Assembly (NCBI GenBank): GCA_023428135.1
Contig: JAEYZG010000019.1
Span: 1-62,357 of the forward strand
DNA from: Bacteroidota bacterium
GTDB lineage: Bacteria; Bacteroidota; Bacteroidia; Cytophagales; Cytophagaceae
DNA: 62,357 nucleotides
Reading direction: 5' to 3'
This document shows positions 1 through 8,778 of the stretch, piece after piece. Made by a program: the position numbers and the translations under genes. A model generated the notes under the pieces. The model did no database searches. It was not told the origin of the DNA and saw only the letters and a list, made by a program, of their open reading frames with translations. Each line of letters begins with the position of its first letter. Within the stretch, counting starts at the first letter, position 1.

Positions 1-2
1 AC

Positions 3-927
3 AATGTAGCAGCGGGTACTTACAAAATATATGCGAATGTCAGAGATAATAATGGCGGAGTAGGAGCAGACACAATAACAGTCACGGTGGTTCCAGCTGT
101 TAATCAGAATCCTGTTGTTAAAATTACAGCTCCATTGAACAATGCAGTGTTTTCCGCCCCGGCAACAATCAATGTCACAGCTACAGCATCAGATGCTGAT
201 GGTACAATAAGCGGAGTTACCTTTTCTGGCGCCGGGGCAACGGTGACAGATGTTACCAGTCCATACGTTACTACCTGGACCAATGTATCCGCTGGTACTT
301 ACAAGATATATGCGAATGTCAGAGATAATAATGGCGGAGTAGGAGCAGACACAATAACAGTCACGGTGGTTCCAGCTGTTAATCAAAGTCCTGTAGTTAA
401 AATCACAGCTCCGCTTAACAATGCAGTTTTCACAGCCCCGGCAACAATTAATGTCATAGCTACAGCATCTGATGCAGATGGTACAATAAGCGGAGTTACC
501 TTTTCTGGCGCCGGGGCCACGGTGACAGACGTCACCAGTCCATATAGTACTACCTGGAACAATGTAGCAGCTGGCACTTACAAAATAGTTACGAATGTCA
601 GAGATAATAATGGAGGAGTAGGAACAGACACAATAACAGTCACCGTGGTTCCTGCTGTTAATCAGAATCCTGTTGTTTCAATTACCAGTCCACTTAATAA
701 TGCTTCTTTTAATGCTCCGGCAAACATTACCATTACAGCAAATGCCTCAGATGCAGATGGTACGATTACGGGAGTAGCTTTTTACAATGGATCTTTGCTG
801 ATAGGGTCTGATAATATAGCACCCTATACTTATACAATTACCGGAGCAACAGCAGGTATCTATGGTCTGACAGCAGTTGCGACAGATAATAATGGAGGAA
901 AAACAACCTCATCTGTAGTTACTGTAA
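3..927 (+). repeat. Tandem 279-bp coding repeats (93-aa Ig-like modules)
   Basis: Unit boundaries fall at about 91, 370 and 649, a strict period of 279 bp. The end of one unit before 91 and the units 91-369 and 370-648 are almost identical in DNA, while the unit from 649 is clearly diverged and shortened. Near-identity at synonymous sites points to recent duplication or gene conversion, and copy number could vary between strains or be collapsed in assembly. Confidence 0.9.
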
Positions 928-1454
928 AAGTTGAAAATGCATTAGCAATTGGAATAAATGGCCCTTCTTGTTTGGTGGCAGGACAAAGATATCTTTTTGT
1001 GTTGTCTCCTGAAGCTTTAGCTACCAATATCAGCTGGTGGACCAATGCTCAGGCAACTATAGAAATAGATCCTTTAGATAAGAGCAAAGTATATATAACA
1101 TATGCTGCAAATATATCATCTGTTAACATAAGCGCAGGGGTGAATTATTCTGTGAATCCGTGGTATAAACAATACGATAAAATCCTGAAAGTCGGAGGTT
1201 GTCCTTCTGCAACATTGGAAGAATCTGTATTTACAGCTTCACCTGTTGCATCTGAAGAAATTCAAGAGGATGCCCAAGACGAGATTTTGTTATCTTTAAA
1301 ACTCTACGATTTTCAGGGCAAGGAGATTGCGTACAAAGGCGAGATAACACTAGATGCTAATAAACTCGGCGAATATCTTGAAGAAGGAGCATATATAGTC
1401 TATGGTGTTACTGACCATAAGGTTATAAAGAAAAAGATTGTAGTGAAGAAGTAA
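3..1454 (+). CDS. Repeat-rich secreted adhesin-like protein with T9SS sorting domain (5' truncated by window edge)
   Basis: The frame is open to the left edge of the window (first full codon at 3), so the gene begins outside; the GTG at 87 is not a real start. The visible part has Ig-like/cadherin-like modules of 93 residues, each with the phrase ASDADGTI and ending in DTITVTVV, followed by a more diverged module (about codons 216-310), a linker, and a C-terminal segment that looks like a type IX secretion sorting domain ending KKIVVKK. Such proteins are exported across the outer membrane and anchored or released at the surface; the Ig-like modules usually serve as spacers or adhesive/carbohydrate-binding parts. 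The catalytic or binding part, if any, is upstream and not visible. Confident for class, not for ligand. Confidence 0.85.
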   Translation, partial: NVAAGTYKIYANVRDNNGGVGADTITVTVVPAVNQNPVVKITAPLNNAVFSAPATINVTATASDADGTISGVTFSGAGATVTDVTSPYVTTWTNVSAGTYKIYANVRDNNGGVGADTITVTVVPAVNQSPVVKITAPLNNAVFTAPATINVIATASDADGTISGVTFSGAGATVTDVTSPYSTTWNNVAAGTYKIVTNVRDNNGGVGTDTITVTVVPAVNQNPVVSITSPLNNASFNAPANITITANASDADGTITGVAFYNGSLLIGSDNIAPYTYTITGATAGIYGLTAVATDNNGGKTTSSVVTVKVENALAIGINGPSCLVAGQRYLFVLSPEALATNISWWTNAQATIEIDPLDKSKVYITYAANISSVNISAGVNYSVNPWYKQYDKILKVGGCPSATLEESVFTASPVASEEIQEDAQDEILLSLKLYDFQGKEIAYKGEITLDANKLGEYLEEGAYIVYGVTDHKVIKKKIVVKK

Positions 1455-1480
1455 AAATGGTCTTCTATTATATTTATCCT

Positions 1481-1520
1481 AAAAAAAAGACTGTCAGAAT
1501 TTTCTGACAGTCTTTTTTTA
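1481..1520. terminator. Bidirectional intrinsic terminator
   Basis: A run of A, then GACTGTCAGAA, a two-base loop, TTCTGACAGTC and a run of T: a perfect stem with A/T tails on both sides. It sits between two convergent genes (stops at 1454 and 1547) and can serve both. Confidence 0.9.
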
Positions 1521-1546
1521 TAAGTAACCTTCTATATGAGATGAGG

Positions 1547-4500
1547 TTATTTAATGAATTTGATTGTCACGGGTTTTCCATTATCCAGAATTTGAATAAT
1601 GTATAATCCTTCTGAATAGTTATTCATATTGATCCATTGATTTTGAATCTCATTTGTTCCGGATATAATTTTTTTACCGTTTATATTAAAGATTTCAAAC
1701 ATTTCAATTGAATCAGAATAAGTTAATAACCTTATACCAGAGCCCTCTCTTGCAAGCTTATAGTTTAAATTAGTTTCAGATAGAGGGGCTGAAATAGAAG
1801 TAACTGCCGGAATGTTTGTGTACAAGTATTTCTTTTCTATTCCAGTTTTGCGAATCAATGAAGATGCCCATTGTAGTTTTATATTAGCATTACCTCCATT
1901 CTCATAATATCTAAGTTCAAAAGGATAAAAAGTTCTTCCTTTAAGATTGATAGTTTTCTCTTTGTTTTCTAAAATGCCATCGTGCCACTGATTAATGATA
2001 GTGTCATTATCTATTAATAGCATAAATCCGTCATCACCAGTTACGTTAAATGTATAATTATCATCTAATGGGGGTCTTAAGTAGCCTCTCCATGTAATTG
2101 TATAAAGATTATTACCTAGCAAGTTTGCATTCGGAGATCCTTCTCCCCAATTGAAATCTATTTGATCATCTGTCTGGGTATATTTTGGAGTGATACCGCC
2201 AAGAATAGCTACATCACCAAGATATGATCCCATTAGCCCATCACCTGAAGTTAAATTTGTGCTTGTAAAGAGATTTATTTTAGGAATGATTTGCTTTGCT
2301 ATACCAGGACCAGCCCAGCTTAAATCAATAGCTGCAACCCAATCCGTTTCTTCAAATGTGACTTTTATTTTTTTCTTTCCCGGAGTGCTGAAAGTAATAT
2401 TGCCTGACTTCTCAATAAAATATTCAACCCCTGTAAAGTCGCCTGACGTTTTATTAATGATTTCCTGATTATCTATGGTTAAATTACAAATGTCGTTATA
2501 GAAAGAGTTCAGGAAGAACGTGTATTCCCCTGCAGCAGGTATATCAATATACCCTTCCCAGACAACTTTAAAGTTATTATCATCAATTGTTCCTAGATCA
2601 GGAGATTCATATTGCCAATTGAAATTGATTTCAGAATCAACCCTTTTAAGTCTTACTTCATCTTTTTGGTGAGTGACAGAAGCAATATCTGAGTAAGTTC
2701 CTGCTAAGCCGTCTCCAGTATAGTTTACCTCATCACAATCGTAGGTTATGTCTAAGTTTACATCTGTATCAGGCGTGGCGAATGTAATAAGCTTAGATGT
2801 TTCACCATTTGACCATCCGGTAAAGACACAGGTTTTTTCGTTTGTCGATATTATCAAAGGAGCTTCAAGGCTTCTTATGATTCCTTTTACAGAGTAAATA
2901 GTTTCTCCTGCCAGATGATAAGTTCCATCATAATTAATATTAACATCAGGAATATTAGAGGTAACTGTAATGCCCACCAATTGAGGATAAATATCAATAA
3001 AAGTAGTTGATGAAAAGCCTGTTAAATCAGTAGCTTTTAAATATACACGGAAGAATACATTAGGAGAGGTTTCCCCATTGTTAGGAATCGTAAAGCTGAT
3101 AGGCAGGCTGTTTCCTGATGTAGGAGCAAGTGCAGGATGTGTGTGTGTATCATGGTGAAGGTCAACCCAGAATGATAGTGAAGCTCCGTCAAGGACCCCA
3201 TCTTCAGCATCAGTAGCTGTACCTGAAATTTTTAATACTTCATTTGCCTTGTATTTGAAAGTAGTTAAAGGAGAAGATATCACCGGAACTGGACGGGTGT
3301 TCTGGATTACGGTAAGCGTTGCTTCTGTAGAAGTGATGTTTGAAACACTATTGGAAACTACACATTTGAATGTCGCATTATTGTCGTCAATCGTTACAGA
3401 TTCCAGAAGTAACGTATCATTGGTCGCTCCTTCTATAAGTGCTCCGTTTTTATACCACTGATAAGAAAGTGGTTGAAGGTTACTAAAAGCAGTAATGGTA
3501 AATAAAATATTTTCTCCTACAACATGAGCACTGCTTTGAGGATTTTGGTTAATAAATACTTCATTTGAATTGGTGTATTTTATCTTCCATAATTTTCCGT
3601 CGTAACTAGCTGTATTAGAGCCAACAGATCCGCCGTCTGCACCATTTCTTTCAATATAATACATGTCTCCGTTATCAGAAAAAAGATACCAGAGCGGACG
3701 ATTAGCCCCTGTTGCGAAGTCTGTTCTTATATTGGTAACAGGATTCCACGCGTAAATTTTCTCTGTACAGTAATCACCAAAGAAGATCTGACCTGTATAT
3801 TCCGCTGGGAATGTCTTATTTAAGGGATTGTAAAAAGAACATCCGATAATAGCGCAAGCGCCACCTTCGTGATTATAAAAATACTCTGGTCCTTGATAGT
3901 TTTCTATAGAAGTACTCCCGGAATTACCTTCTCTATCGGGCCATCCGTAAAATTTACCAGGAAGTATCTTATTAATTTCTTCTGCAGTACTACCTCCTAC
4001 ATCTGTAGAATACAATTGACCTGCCGCATCAAACTCAAATGCAAAAGGATTTCTTAATCCATAAGCATATATAGATTTATTTATTCCTGTTACTGCCGGA
4101 TCGTTATAGAAAGGGTTGTCTGTTGGGATGGATCCATCATCATTAATCCTTAGTATTTTACCTAATGTGTTGGTTAGCAATTTAGCGTTTACAGCAATAC
4201 CGCCTTCTCCGGTTCCAATGTAAAGCTTTCCATCTGTTCCGAATTTAAGACATCCTCCGTTATGTATGCCGCCTACAAGAGAGTCAAGTTCTATCAGAAG
4301 TGCTTCACTTCCAGGAAGGGTTGACCTTCCATTATTTGTGGCAGTATAGCGCACAACTCTGTTTTTATTTCTATTTTTAGGACAGTAGTAAGCATAATAG
4401 TATCCGTTGTTGAAAAAGTCAGGGTGGAGAGCTATACTGATCAGACCTCTTTCATTTAAATCGTTTACTTCTATATCTAATAGAGGACTTGCTAATAGTA

Positions 4501-4696
4501 CATCATTTTGTACTACTCTTACTTTTCCATTCTTTTCAATGATGTAAATGATGTTGTTAAGCCCCTTGGTAATGGAGACTGGATTCAGTCCAGTGGCAAT
4601 TTCCTGTTCAATAAAACCGGGAGGCAACTCGGAGGAAAATGCACTTTTCAAAATAACTAACTGAATGAAAAGTGTTAAAACTACTTTAATTCTCAT
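1547..4696 (-). CDS. Secreted PQQ-type sugar dehydrogenase (GSDH) with Ig, two PA14 domains and T9SS sorting domain
   Basis: 1049 aa with a signal peptide (about 1-22). Residues about 30-360 form a glucose/sorbosone dehydrogenase six-blade propeller, with typical phrases such as GGIHNGGCLKFGTDGKLYIGTG and YAYGLRNPFAFEFD. An Ig-like domain follows (about 375-460), then a beta-sandwich region, two PA14-like modules (about 655-800 and 820-960, each with FNW and DDGF/W-type phrases), and a C-terminal T9SS sorting domain (about 990-1049, ending VTIKFIK). The family oxidises sugars with PQQ outside the cell, and PA14 modules often bind glycans, so a surface enzyme acting on polysaccharide-derived sugars is inferred. 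PQQ biosynthesis genes are not in the window. Monocistronic and convergent with the preceding gene. Confidence 0.88.
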   Translation of the reverse strand: MRIKVVLTLFIQLVILKSAFSSELPPGFIEQEIATGLNPVSITKGLNNIIYIIEKNGKVRVVQNDVLLASPLLDIEVNDLNERGLISIALHPDFFNNGYYYAYYCPKNRNKNRVVRYTATNNGRSTLPGSEALLIELDSLVGGIHNGGCLKFGTDGKLYIGTGEGGIAVNAKLLTNTLGKILRINDDGSIPTDNPFYNDPAVTGINKSIYAYGLRNPFAFEFDAAGQLYSTDVGGSTAEEINKILPGKFYGWPDREGNSGSTSIENYQGPEYFYNHEGGACAIIGCSFYNPLNKTFPAEYTGQIFFGDYCTEKIYAWNPVTNIRTDFATGANRPLWYLFSDNGDMYYIERNGADGGSVGSNTASYDGKLWKIKYTNSNEVFINQNPQSSAHVVGENILFTITAFSNLQPLSYQWYKNGALIEGATNDTLLLESVTIDDNNATFKCVVSNSVSNITSTEATLTVIQNTRPVPVISSPLTTFKYKANEVLKISGTATDAEDGVLDGASLSFWVDLHHDTHTHPALAPTSGNSLPISFTIPNNGETSPNVFFRVYLKATDLTGFSSTTFIDIYPQLVGITVTSNIPDVNINYDGTYHLAGETIYSVKGIIRSLEAPLIISTNEKTCVFTGWSNGETSKLITFATPDTDVNLDITYDCDEVNYTGDGLAGTYSDIASVTHQKDEVRLKRVDSEINFNWQYESPDLGTIDDNNFKVVWEGYIDIPAAGEYTFFLNSFYNDICNLTIDNQEIINKTSGDFTGVEYFIEKSGNITFSTPGKKKIKVTFEETDWVAAIDLSWAGPGIAKQIIPKINLFTSTNLTSGDGLMGSYLGDVAILGGITPKYTQTDDQIDFNWGEGSPNANLLGNNLYTITWRGYLRPPLDDNYTFNVTGDDGFMLLIDNDTIINQWHDGILENKEKTINLKGRTFYPFELRYYENGGNANIKLQWASSLIRKTGIEKKYLYTNIPAVTSISAPLSETNLNYKLAREGSGIRLLTYSDSIEMFEIFNINGKKIISGTNEIQNQWINMNNYSEGLYIIQILDNGKPVTIKFIK

Positions 4697-5138
4697 ATTT
4701 ATTTTAAACTTTATTCTATTGCTTTGAGCAAGGGTACTAAATTAGGAGATAATGCCTTTAAAAATAAATATGATCGTGATTTTTTATAAAAATAAATATT
4801 AAGGAATAACGGTTAATTGAATTAATTCAATGTAATTATTTATGATTCAGAGTAATTCAATTCTATGTAAATGTTTTAAAGTTATAAAGAGAGGAGGTAA
4901 TGATTTACCAGAAAAGTTGTTAAGATATTATGGGGGATAGATAAATTGACATGTTAATCTTGAGAAAGGGATGTATATTGTCTTGTATGGTATAGTCCAA
5001 CTGTTTAACCTTCAGTGTTTTGAGCATGTATCCTCAAGTTTTGTCGATTAGACAGATCATCCAGGGATACAATTTAAATTCAGGAATAAAGCTGGCAACC
5101 TGAATTTTGATTTAATTTTGTATAAAAAAGAATGATAT
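4697..5138. other. Intergenic region, divergent promoters expected
   Basis: AT-rich, no open frame of note. Genes on both sides point away, so both promoters must lie here. TAATTTTG at 5113-5120 fits the Bacteroidota -7 consensus TAnnTTTG upstream of the gene at 5139, but no convincing -33 TTG was found at the right distance. Confidence 0.4.
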
Positions 5139-5519
5139 ATGTGTAATCAGATAGTTGTGAATTTATTAGCTGCATATGGAGTATTCCTTATTTTGTGTGG
5201 AATTGTTTCGGTTATTTTTATTGGACTCAAAGCTAAAACAGCTCTAATATCAGGAGGTACTTCAGGTGTAATCTCAATTATAATTTCAGTATTGATATTC
5301 AATCAGGTTACTTTTGCAAAATATGCCGGAATATTGGTTATTGCTGCCCTGTTTGTAGTTTTTTCATGGAGAAGTACAAAGACTTTATTTACGCTGATGG
5401 AAATGATATCAACTTCTCATGAAGATAGAAAAGGTAAAGCAATTGCTTTTCTTATAATCAGCCTGATGGCTGTAGTAAGCATTTTTACAATTATAATGCA
5501 GATTGTATTTTGGCATTGA
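5139..5519 (+). CDS. Small four-helix membrane protein, TMEM14-like
   Basis: 126 aa with four hydrophobic segments (about 5-30, 35-55, 60-80, 100-124). The G/S-rich second helix and the YAGILVIAALFVVFSWRS stretch resemble the TMEM14/UPF0136 family of small membrane proteins, which have been linked to lipid or porphyrin transport in eukaryotes. The similarity is from pattern recognition only. It is the first gene of a tightly packed group with a UbiE-like methyltransferase, another small membrane protein and a wax-synthase-like acyltransferase, which supports a membrane-lipid role. Confidence 0.6.
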   Translation: MCNQIVVNLLAAYGVFLILCGIVSVIFIGLKAKTALISGGTSGVISIIISVLIFNQVTFAKYAGILVIAALFVVFSWRSTKTLFTLMEMISTSHEDRKGKAIAFLIISLMAVVSIFTIIMQIVFWH

Positions 5520-5554
5520 TTTGAGGCTTTTATTTTATATAAATTAATTTTTTA

Positions 5555-6283
5555 ATGTCATCGGACAATAGTGAAATATATGATAGCAGTTTTGTCAGAA
5601 GTTTATTTGATGAAATGTCGAAGACCTATGACAAGGTAAATTATGTTACCTCATTTGGTTTTTCTGCTCTTTGGAGGAAACAATGCGTGGATCATTTAGA
5701 TATTTCAGAGGGTGCTGTTGTCTATGATCTTATGACAGGAATGGGTGAATGCTGGCCCTATATTTTGAAAGGAACCGGTAGTAAAGGAAAGCTTATAGCA
5801 ATTGATTTTTCTGCTCAGATGATAAAAGGAGCAGGTACAAGAATGGCTCAACAGAAGTATGAAAATGTATTATTAATGCAAAATGATATTCTGGACAACG
5901 GAATGGAAGATGCTTCGGCAGGCTATATAGTTTCTGCTTTTGGTCTTAAAACATTTTCTGACATTCAACTTGAAATACTTGCAAGAGAAGTTCACCGCCT
6001 TCTAAAACCGGGAGGGGCCTTTTCCTTTATAGAAATCTCAAAGCCTAGTAATGTTGTGTTGAATGGGCTTTATCTTTTTTATTTAAAAAGAATTATTCCT
6101 TTTTTAGGTAAGGTATTTCTTGGAAATCCTGAAAACTATAGAATGCTCGGGACCTATACTGATAAGTTTAAAGACTGCACAAGAGCAATGGAGCTTTTTC
6201 AGAAAGCGGGTTTAAACGTTTCGTATAAAAAGTATTTTTATTCTTGCGCCACGGGCATTACCGGAAGCAGATCATTATTATGA
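5555..6283 (+). CDS. UbiE/COQ5-like SAM-dependent methyltransferase
   Basis: 242 aa class I methyltransferase. The N-terminus carries the UbiE-type FDEMSKTYDKVNYVTSFG phrase; motif I is VYDLMTGMGE (D58, T61-G64), followed by the acidic residue at the end of beta2 (AIDFS) and the LLKPGGAFSFIE post-motif. The ubiquinone/menaquinone enzyme of this family has LDLCTGTGD at motif I, so this is probably a diverged paralogue acting on a different lipid-like acceptor. The stop codon overlaps the next start (ATGA at 6280-6283), showing translational coupling with the downstream membrane proteins. Confidence 0.8.
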   Translation: MSSDNSEIYDSSFVRSLFDEMSKTYDKVNYVTSFGFSALWRKQCVDHLDISEGAVVYDLMTGMGECWPYILKGTGSKGKLIAIDFSAQMIKGAGTRMAQQKYENVLLMQNDILDNGMEDASAGYIVSAFGLKTFSDIQLEILAREVHRLLKPGGAFSFIEISKPSNVVLNGLYLFYLKRIIPFLGKVFLGNPENYRMLGTYTDKFKDCTRAMELFQKAGLNVSYKKYFYSCATGITGSRSLL

Positions 6284-6696
6284 AAACACTACCTTGTCTG
6301 ATTAAATTTGCGGGCTTATTACAGATTATACTTGTTATAGGTAGCCTGTTGATCCCAACCATGCTGAACTGGAAGAGAGAACTCTCTATGGTTGCTCCGC
6401 TCATCAGGCAGATGTTCTGGACTTATGCGGGGTATATTCTTATGACAAACCTGTCATTCGGTATATTATCCCTTCTTGCTCCTGAAGCTCTTACTGATCG
6501 TTCTCTTCTGGCTTCAGCAGTCAGTTTTTTTATCGGGATATACTGGACTGCAAGGATACTCATTCAGTTCTTTTATTTTGACAGGTCTTCAGCTCCGAAA
6601 GGATGGATTTATCTATGGGGAGAGATTGGACTTATAGCGATGTTTTTATTCTTTTCAATCATCTATCTTTGGGTTTTTTATTCGAATATTTCTTAG
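6280..6696 (+). CDS. Small integral membrane protein of unknown function
   Basis: 138 aa from the ATG at 6280, which overlaps the methyltransferase stop; a longer frame from 6244 would intrude 40 bases into that gene, so the later start is chosen. Four transmembrane segments are visible (about 8-25, 41-62, 75-97, 110-132). No catalytic motif recognised. Eleven bases separate it from the wax-synthase-like gene, so the two proteins may act together in the membrane. Confidence 0.7.
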   Translation: MKTLPCLIKFAGLLQIILVIGSLLIPTMLNWKRELSMVAPLIRQMFWTYAGYILMTNLSFGILSLLAPEALTDRSLLASAVSFFIGIYWTARILIQFFYFDRSSAPKGWIYLWGEIGLIAMFLFFSIIYLWVFYSNIS

Positions 6697-6707
6697 ATGG
6701 TTTTAAT

Positions 6708-7682
6708 ATGATTCCCGCAATTCTTCTTTCTGGATTATTATCAGTCGTTGTAATACTTATTCTGAATGTCTTATTAGGATATGTTCTTGCAAGGTCAGCC
6801 CATTATAAGTTGTCTATAGGTATTGCATGGTCAGTGCTTTCCTTGGGAATGTTTTTGACGGAGTGTATATCCGAAGCATTTCCTCCTGTATTAAGAATGT
6901 TATGTATCATTCTTGTTACTTTATTTGGAATGAAGAGCATTGTCGCTGTTGAGTATTATAATGGAAAAGACAGAAGACTTAATTTTATACAATGGATATC
7001 TTTTGTTGCAGGTTGGTTTGGTATGAGACCAAACCTGTTCGAAACACTTGGTTCCGGGTCGCTGCAAGGAGGTGATGAATTGGTTAAATTTGGTCTGAAG
7101 AGAATAGCTGTAGGGACAGGATTAATATTTTTATCTGGCTATATATATAACAATTTACCGGGAGTGTTCTTTCAGATCTTGTCTACGGTTCTTGCTATTA
7201 TTGGAGTAAGCCTTGTTCTGCATTTTGGAATATTGAATATAACCGCAGGTTTCTGGAGGACAAAAGGAGCAGATACAAGGACTTTGTTCAAAGAGCCTAT
7301 GCGGTCTGTAAGACTTTCTGAATTCTGGGGAAAACGTTGGAACCTTGCTTTTTCAGAAATGACAGCGATAGCATTGTACCGTCCGCTTAAGACCAGAATA
7401 GGTGAGAAGGCTGCTATGGTTACAGCTTTTGTTTTTTCAGGTCTTTTGCATGAAGTGGCAATCAGCGTTCCGGTAAAGGCTGGATATGGACTTCCATTAT
7501 TGTATTTTTTTGTTCAGGGTATCCTTATCATTATTGAAAGGAAGTTGGAGCATATTGGCATATTAGAGAATAAGCTGATAGCTAGATGCTGGGTATTTAC
7601 TGGTTTGATATTACCATTTCCCGTTTTATTTCATATATGGTTTCTTAGAGGTATTATCTGGCCTTTGATAACCTGGTATTGA
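6708..7682 (+). CDS. Wax-synthase-like membrane-bound O-acyltransferase (MBOAT superfamily)
   Basis: 324 aa, eight or so membrane helices. The phrase FWGKRWN (206-212) and the SGLLHE motif with His248 match the wax synthase domain, in which the buried His is the presumed catalytic residue for acyl transfer from acyl-CoA to a hydroxyl group. The ATG at 6708 was preferred: the frame extends upstream to 6603 but that part overlaps the preceding gene. Position at the end of a four-gene operon with a methyltransferase suggests that a lipid alcohol or quinol-like molecule is methylated and acylated; that is inference. Confidence 0.78.
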   Translation: MIPAILLSGLLSVVVILILNVLLGYVLARSAHYKLSIGIAWSVLSLGMFLTECISEAFPPVLRMLCIILVTLFGMKSIVAVEYYNGKDRRLNFIQWISFVAGWFGMRPNLFETLGSGSLQGGDELVKFGLKRIAVGTGLIFLSGYIYNNLPGVFFQILSTVLAIIGVSLVLHFGILNITAGFWRTKGADTRTLFKEPMRSVRLSEFWGKRWNLAFSEMTAIALYRPLKTRIGEKAAMVTAFVFSGLLHEVAISVPVKAGYGLPLLYFFVQGILIIIERKLEHIGILENKLIARCWVFTGLILPFPVLFHIWFLRGIIWPLITWY

Positions 7683-7727
7683 TTTAATTTTTGAATATAG
7701 TTTTTATTGAAATTTTTAAAATTCTTT

Positions 7728-8342
7728 ATGTTAAACTCAAAATTATATTTTCTATTTTTAATGGTCCTATGTTTCTCATGTGGTGAAAATAGAGAAGATC
7801 AGTTTCAGGCAAAGAAAGATACACCTAAAGCGCTCCAGAACTCAGGTGAATTGGATGTTAGCAGTTTCAAGTCACGAAAGGGAACAAATCTTGTTAGCGA
7901 ATTATACCAGGAATTAATTGAAAAGAATCCTGAATTAAGAAACCTAGAGGACAGCAGGAAAGAGTTCAATGAAAAACATCAGAATTATTTAACCCGTTTT
8001 GATGAATTTGATAGTAAGTCCAAAGAATACTACAGAGATGCCGATTCATATACCAAAACAATTAATGACACTATTCTGAAAAGGAAGATTGAACAACTTC
8101 TCATTCATAATGAAGAAAAATATAAGAATATTATTTTCGGGCATACGGGCTTGCAGGATGACCTTTCAAAGCTATCATCATCAATTGAAGACCGCCTTAT
8201 TGTACTAAAGGTACTTTTGACTCTTGAACAGATAGAAAAATACCAGAAAGAGAATCTTCCTGATACTAAAGAAGCTTTATTAGTGATTAAAAAGGGAAGA
8301 TTGCTTTCTTCAAAAGCTGATAGCCTTACTCCAAAATACTAA
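7728..8342 (+). CDS. Predicted lipoprotein, helical, unknown function
   Basis: 204 aa from ATG 7728. An alternative TTG at 7707 adds seven residues; the ATG is chosen because it directly opens the hydrophobic signal. The signal ends at FSCGEN, a relaxed lipobox with Cys at about residue 18. The rest is highly charged and helical with coiled-coil character (about 60-170). No family recognised. It starts 45 bases after the acyltransferase gene and may be its last operon member. Confidence 0.65.
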   Translation: MLNSKLYFLFLMVLCFSCGENREDQFQAKKDTPKALQNSGELDVSSFKSRKGTNLVSELYQELIEKNPELRNLEDSRKEFNEKHQNYLTRFDEFDSKSKEYYRDADSYTKTINDTILKRKIEQLLIHNEEKYKNIIFGHTGLQDDLSKLSSSIEDRLIVLKVLLTLEQIEKYQKENLPDTKEALLVIKKGRLLSSKADSLTPKY

Positions 8343-8373
8343 AAGCAATGGTATCCCATTTAATAGCCGCTAT

Positions 8374-8601
8374 ATGCATTTTATTGGTTTTTTCTTTCTT
8401 CTGTTCTTTTGTTACTTCATATACATTCTGAATTCCAAGGATGTAAATAAGTATTCAAAGGGCATGAACCTTTTCCTGGTCTGGGTATTGCCATTTTATT
8501 GGTCTTACAGATTTTTAAAGGACCTAATGGCAAAGCGAAAATTTAAACGAGGAAATATTCCATTTGGCGATATAATTAATATTTTTGGTCTTTGGGATTG
8601 A
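8374..8601 (+). CDS. Small membrane protein, unknown
   Basis: 75 aa with one strong N-terminal transmembrane helix (about 3-20), a second hydrophobic helix (about 30-46) and a basic loop (MAKRKFKRG). It follows the lipoprotein gene by 31 bases on the same strand. No family recognised; codon texture is like that of its neighbours, so a real gene is likely but not certain. Confidence 0.5.
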   Translation: MHFIGFFFLLFFCYFIYILNSKDVNKYSKGMNLFLVWVLPFYWSYRFLKDLMAKRKFKRGNIPFGDIINIFGLWD

Positions 8602-8778
8602 TTTATCTCAAGTATTTACCAGCAGAGGAAATCATTAATTCTTCTTTTAGTAATGTTGGTTAGAATATATTGGTTTGAATATATTAGTATTGGTTTTTAC
8701 AAAACTGAAAAGGCTATCCGGGTTTCCGAAAAGAATTTTTAAAATCAATATGAAGGCGGTTTTTAGTATATTTTGAAA

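Noticed and set aside
87..1454. GTG at 87 as a gene start
   Set aside because: The same frame is open to the window edge and encodes the end of a preceding identical repeat unit, so the gene starts outside.
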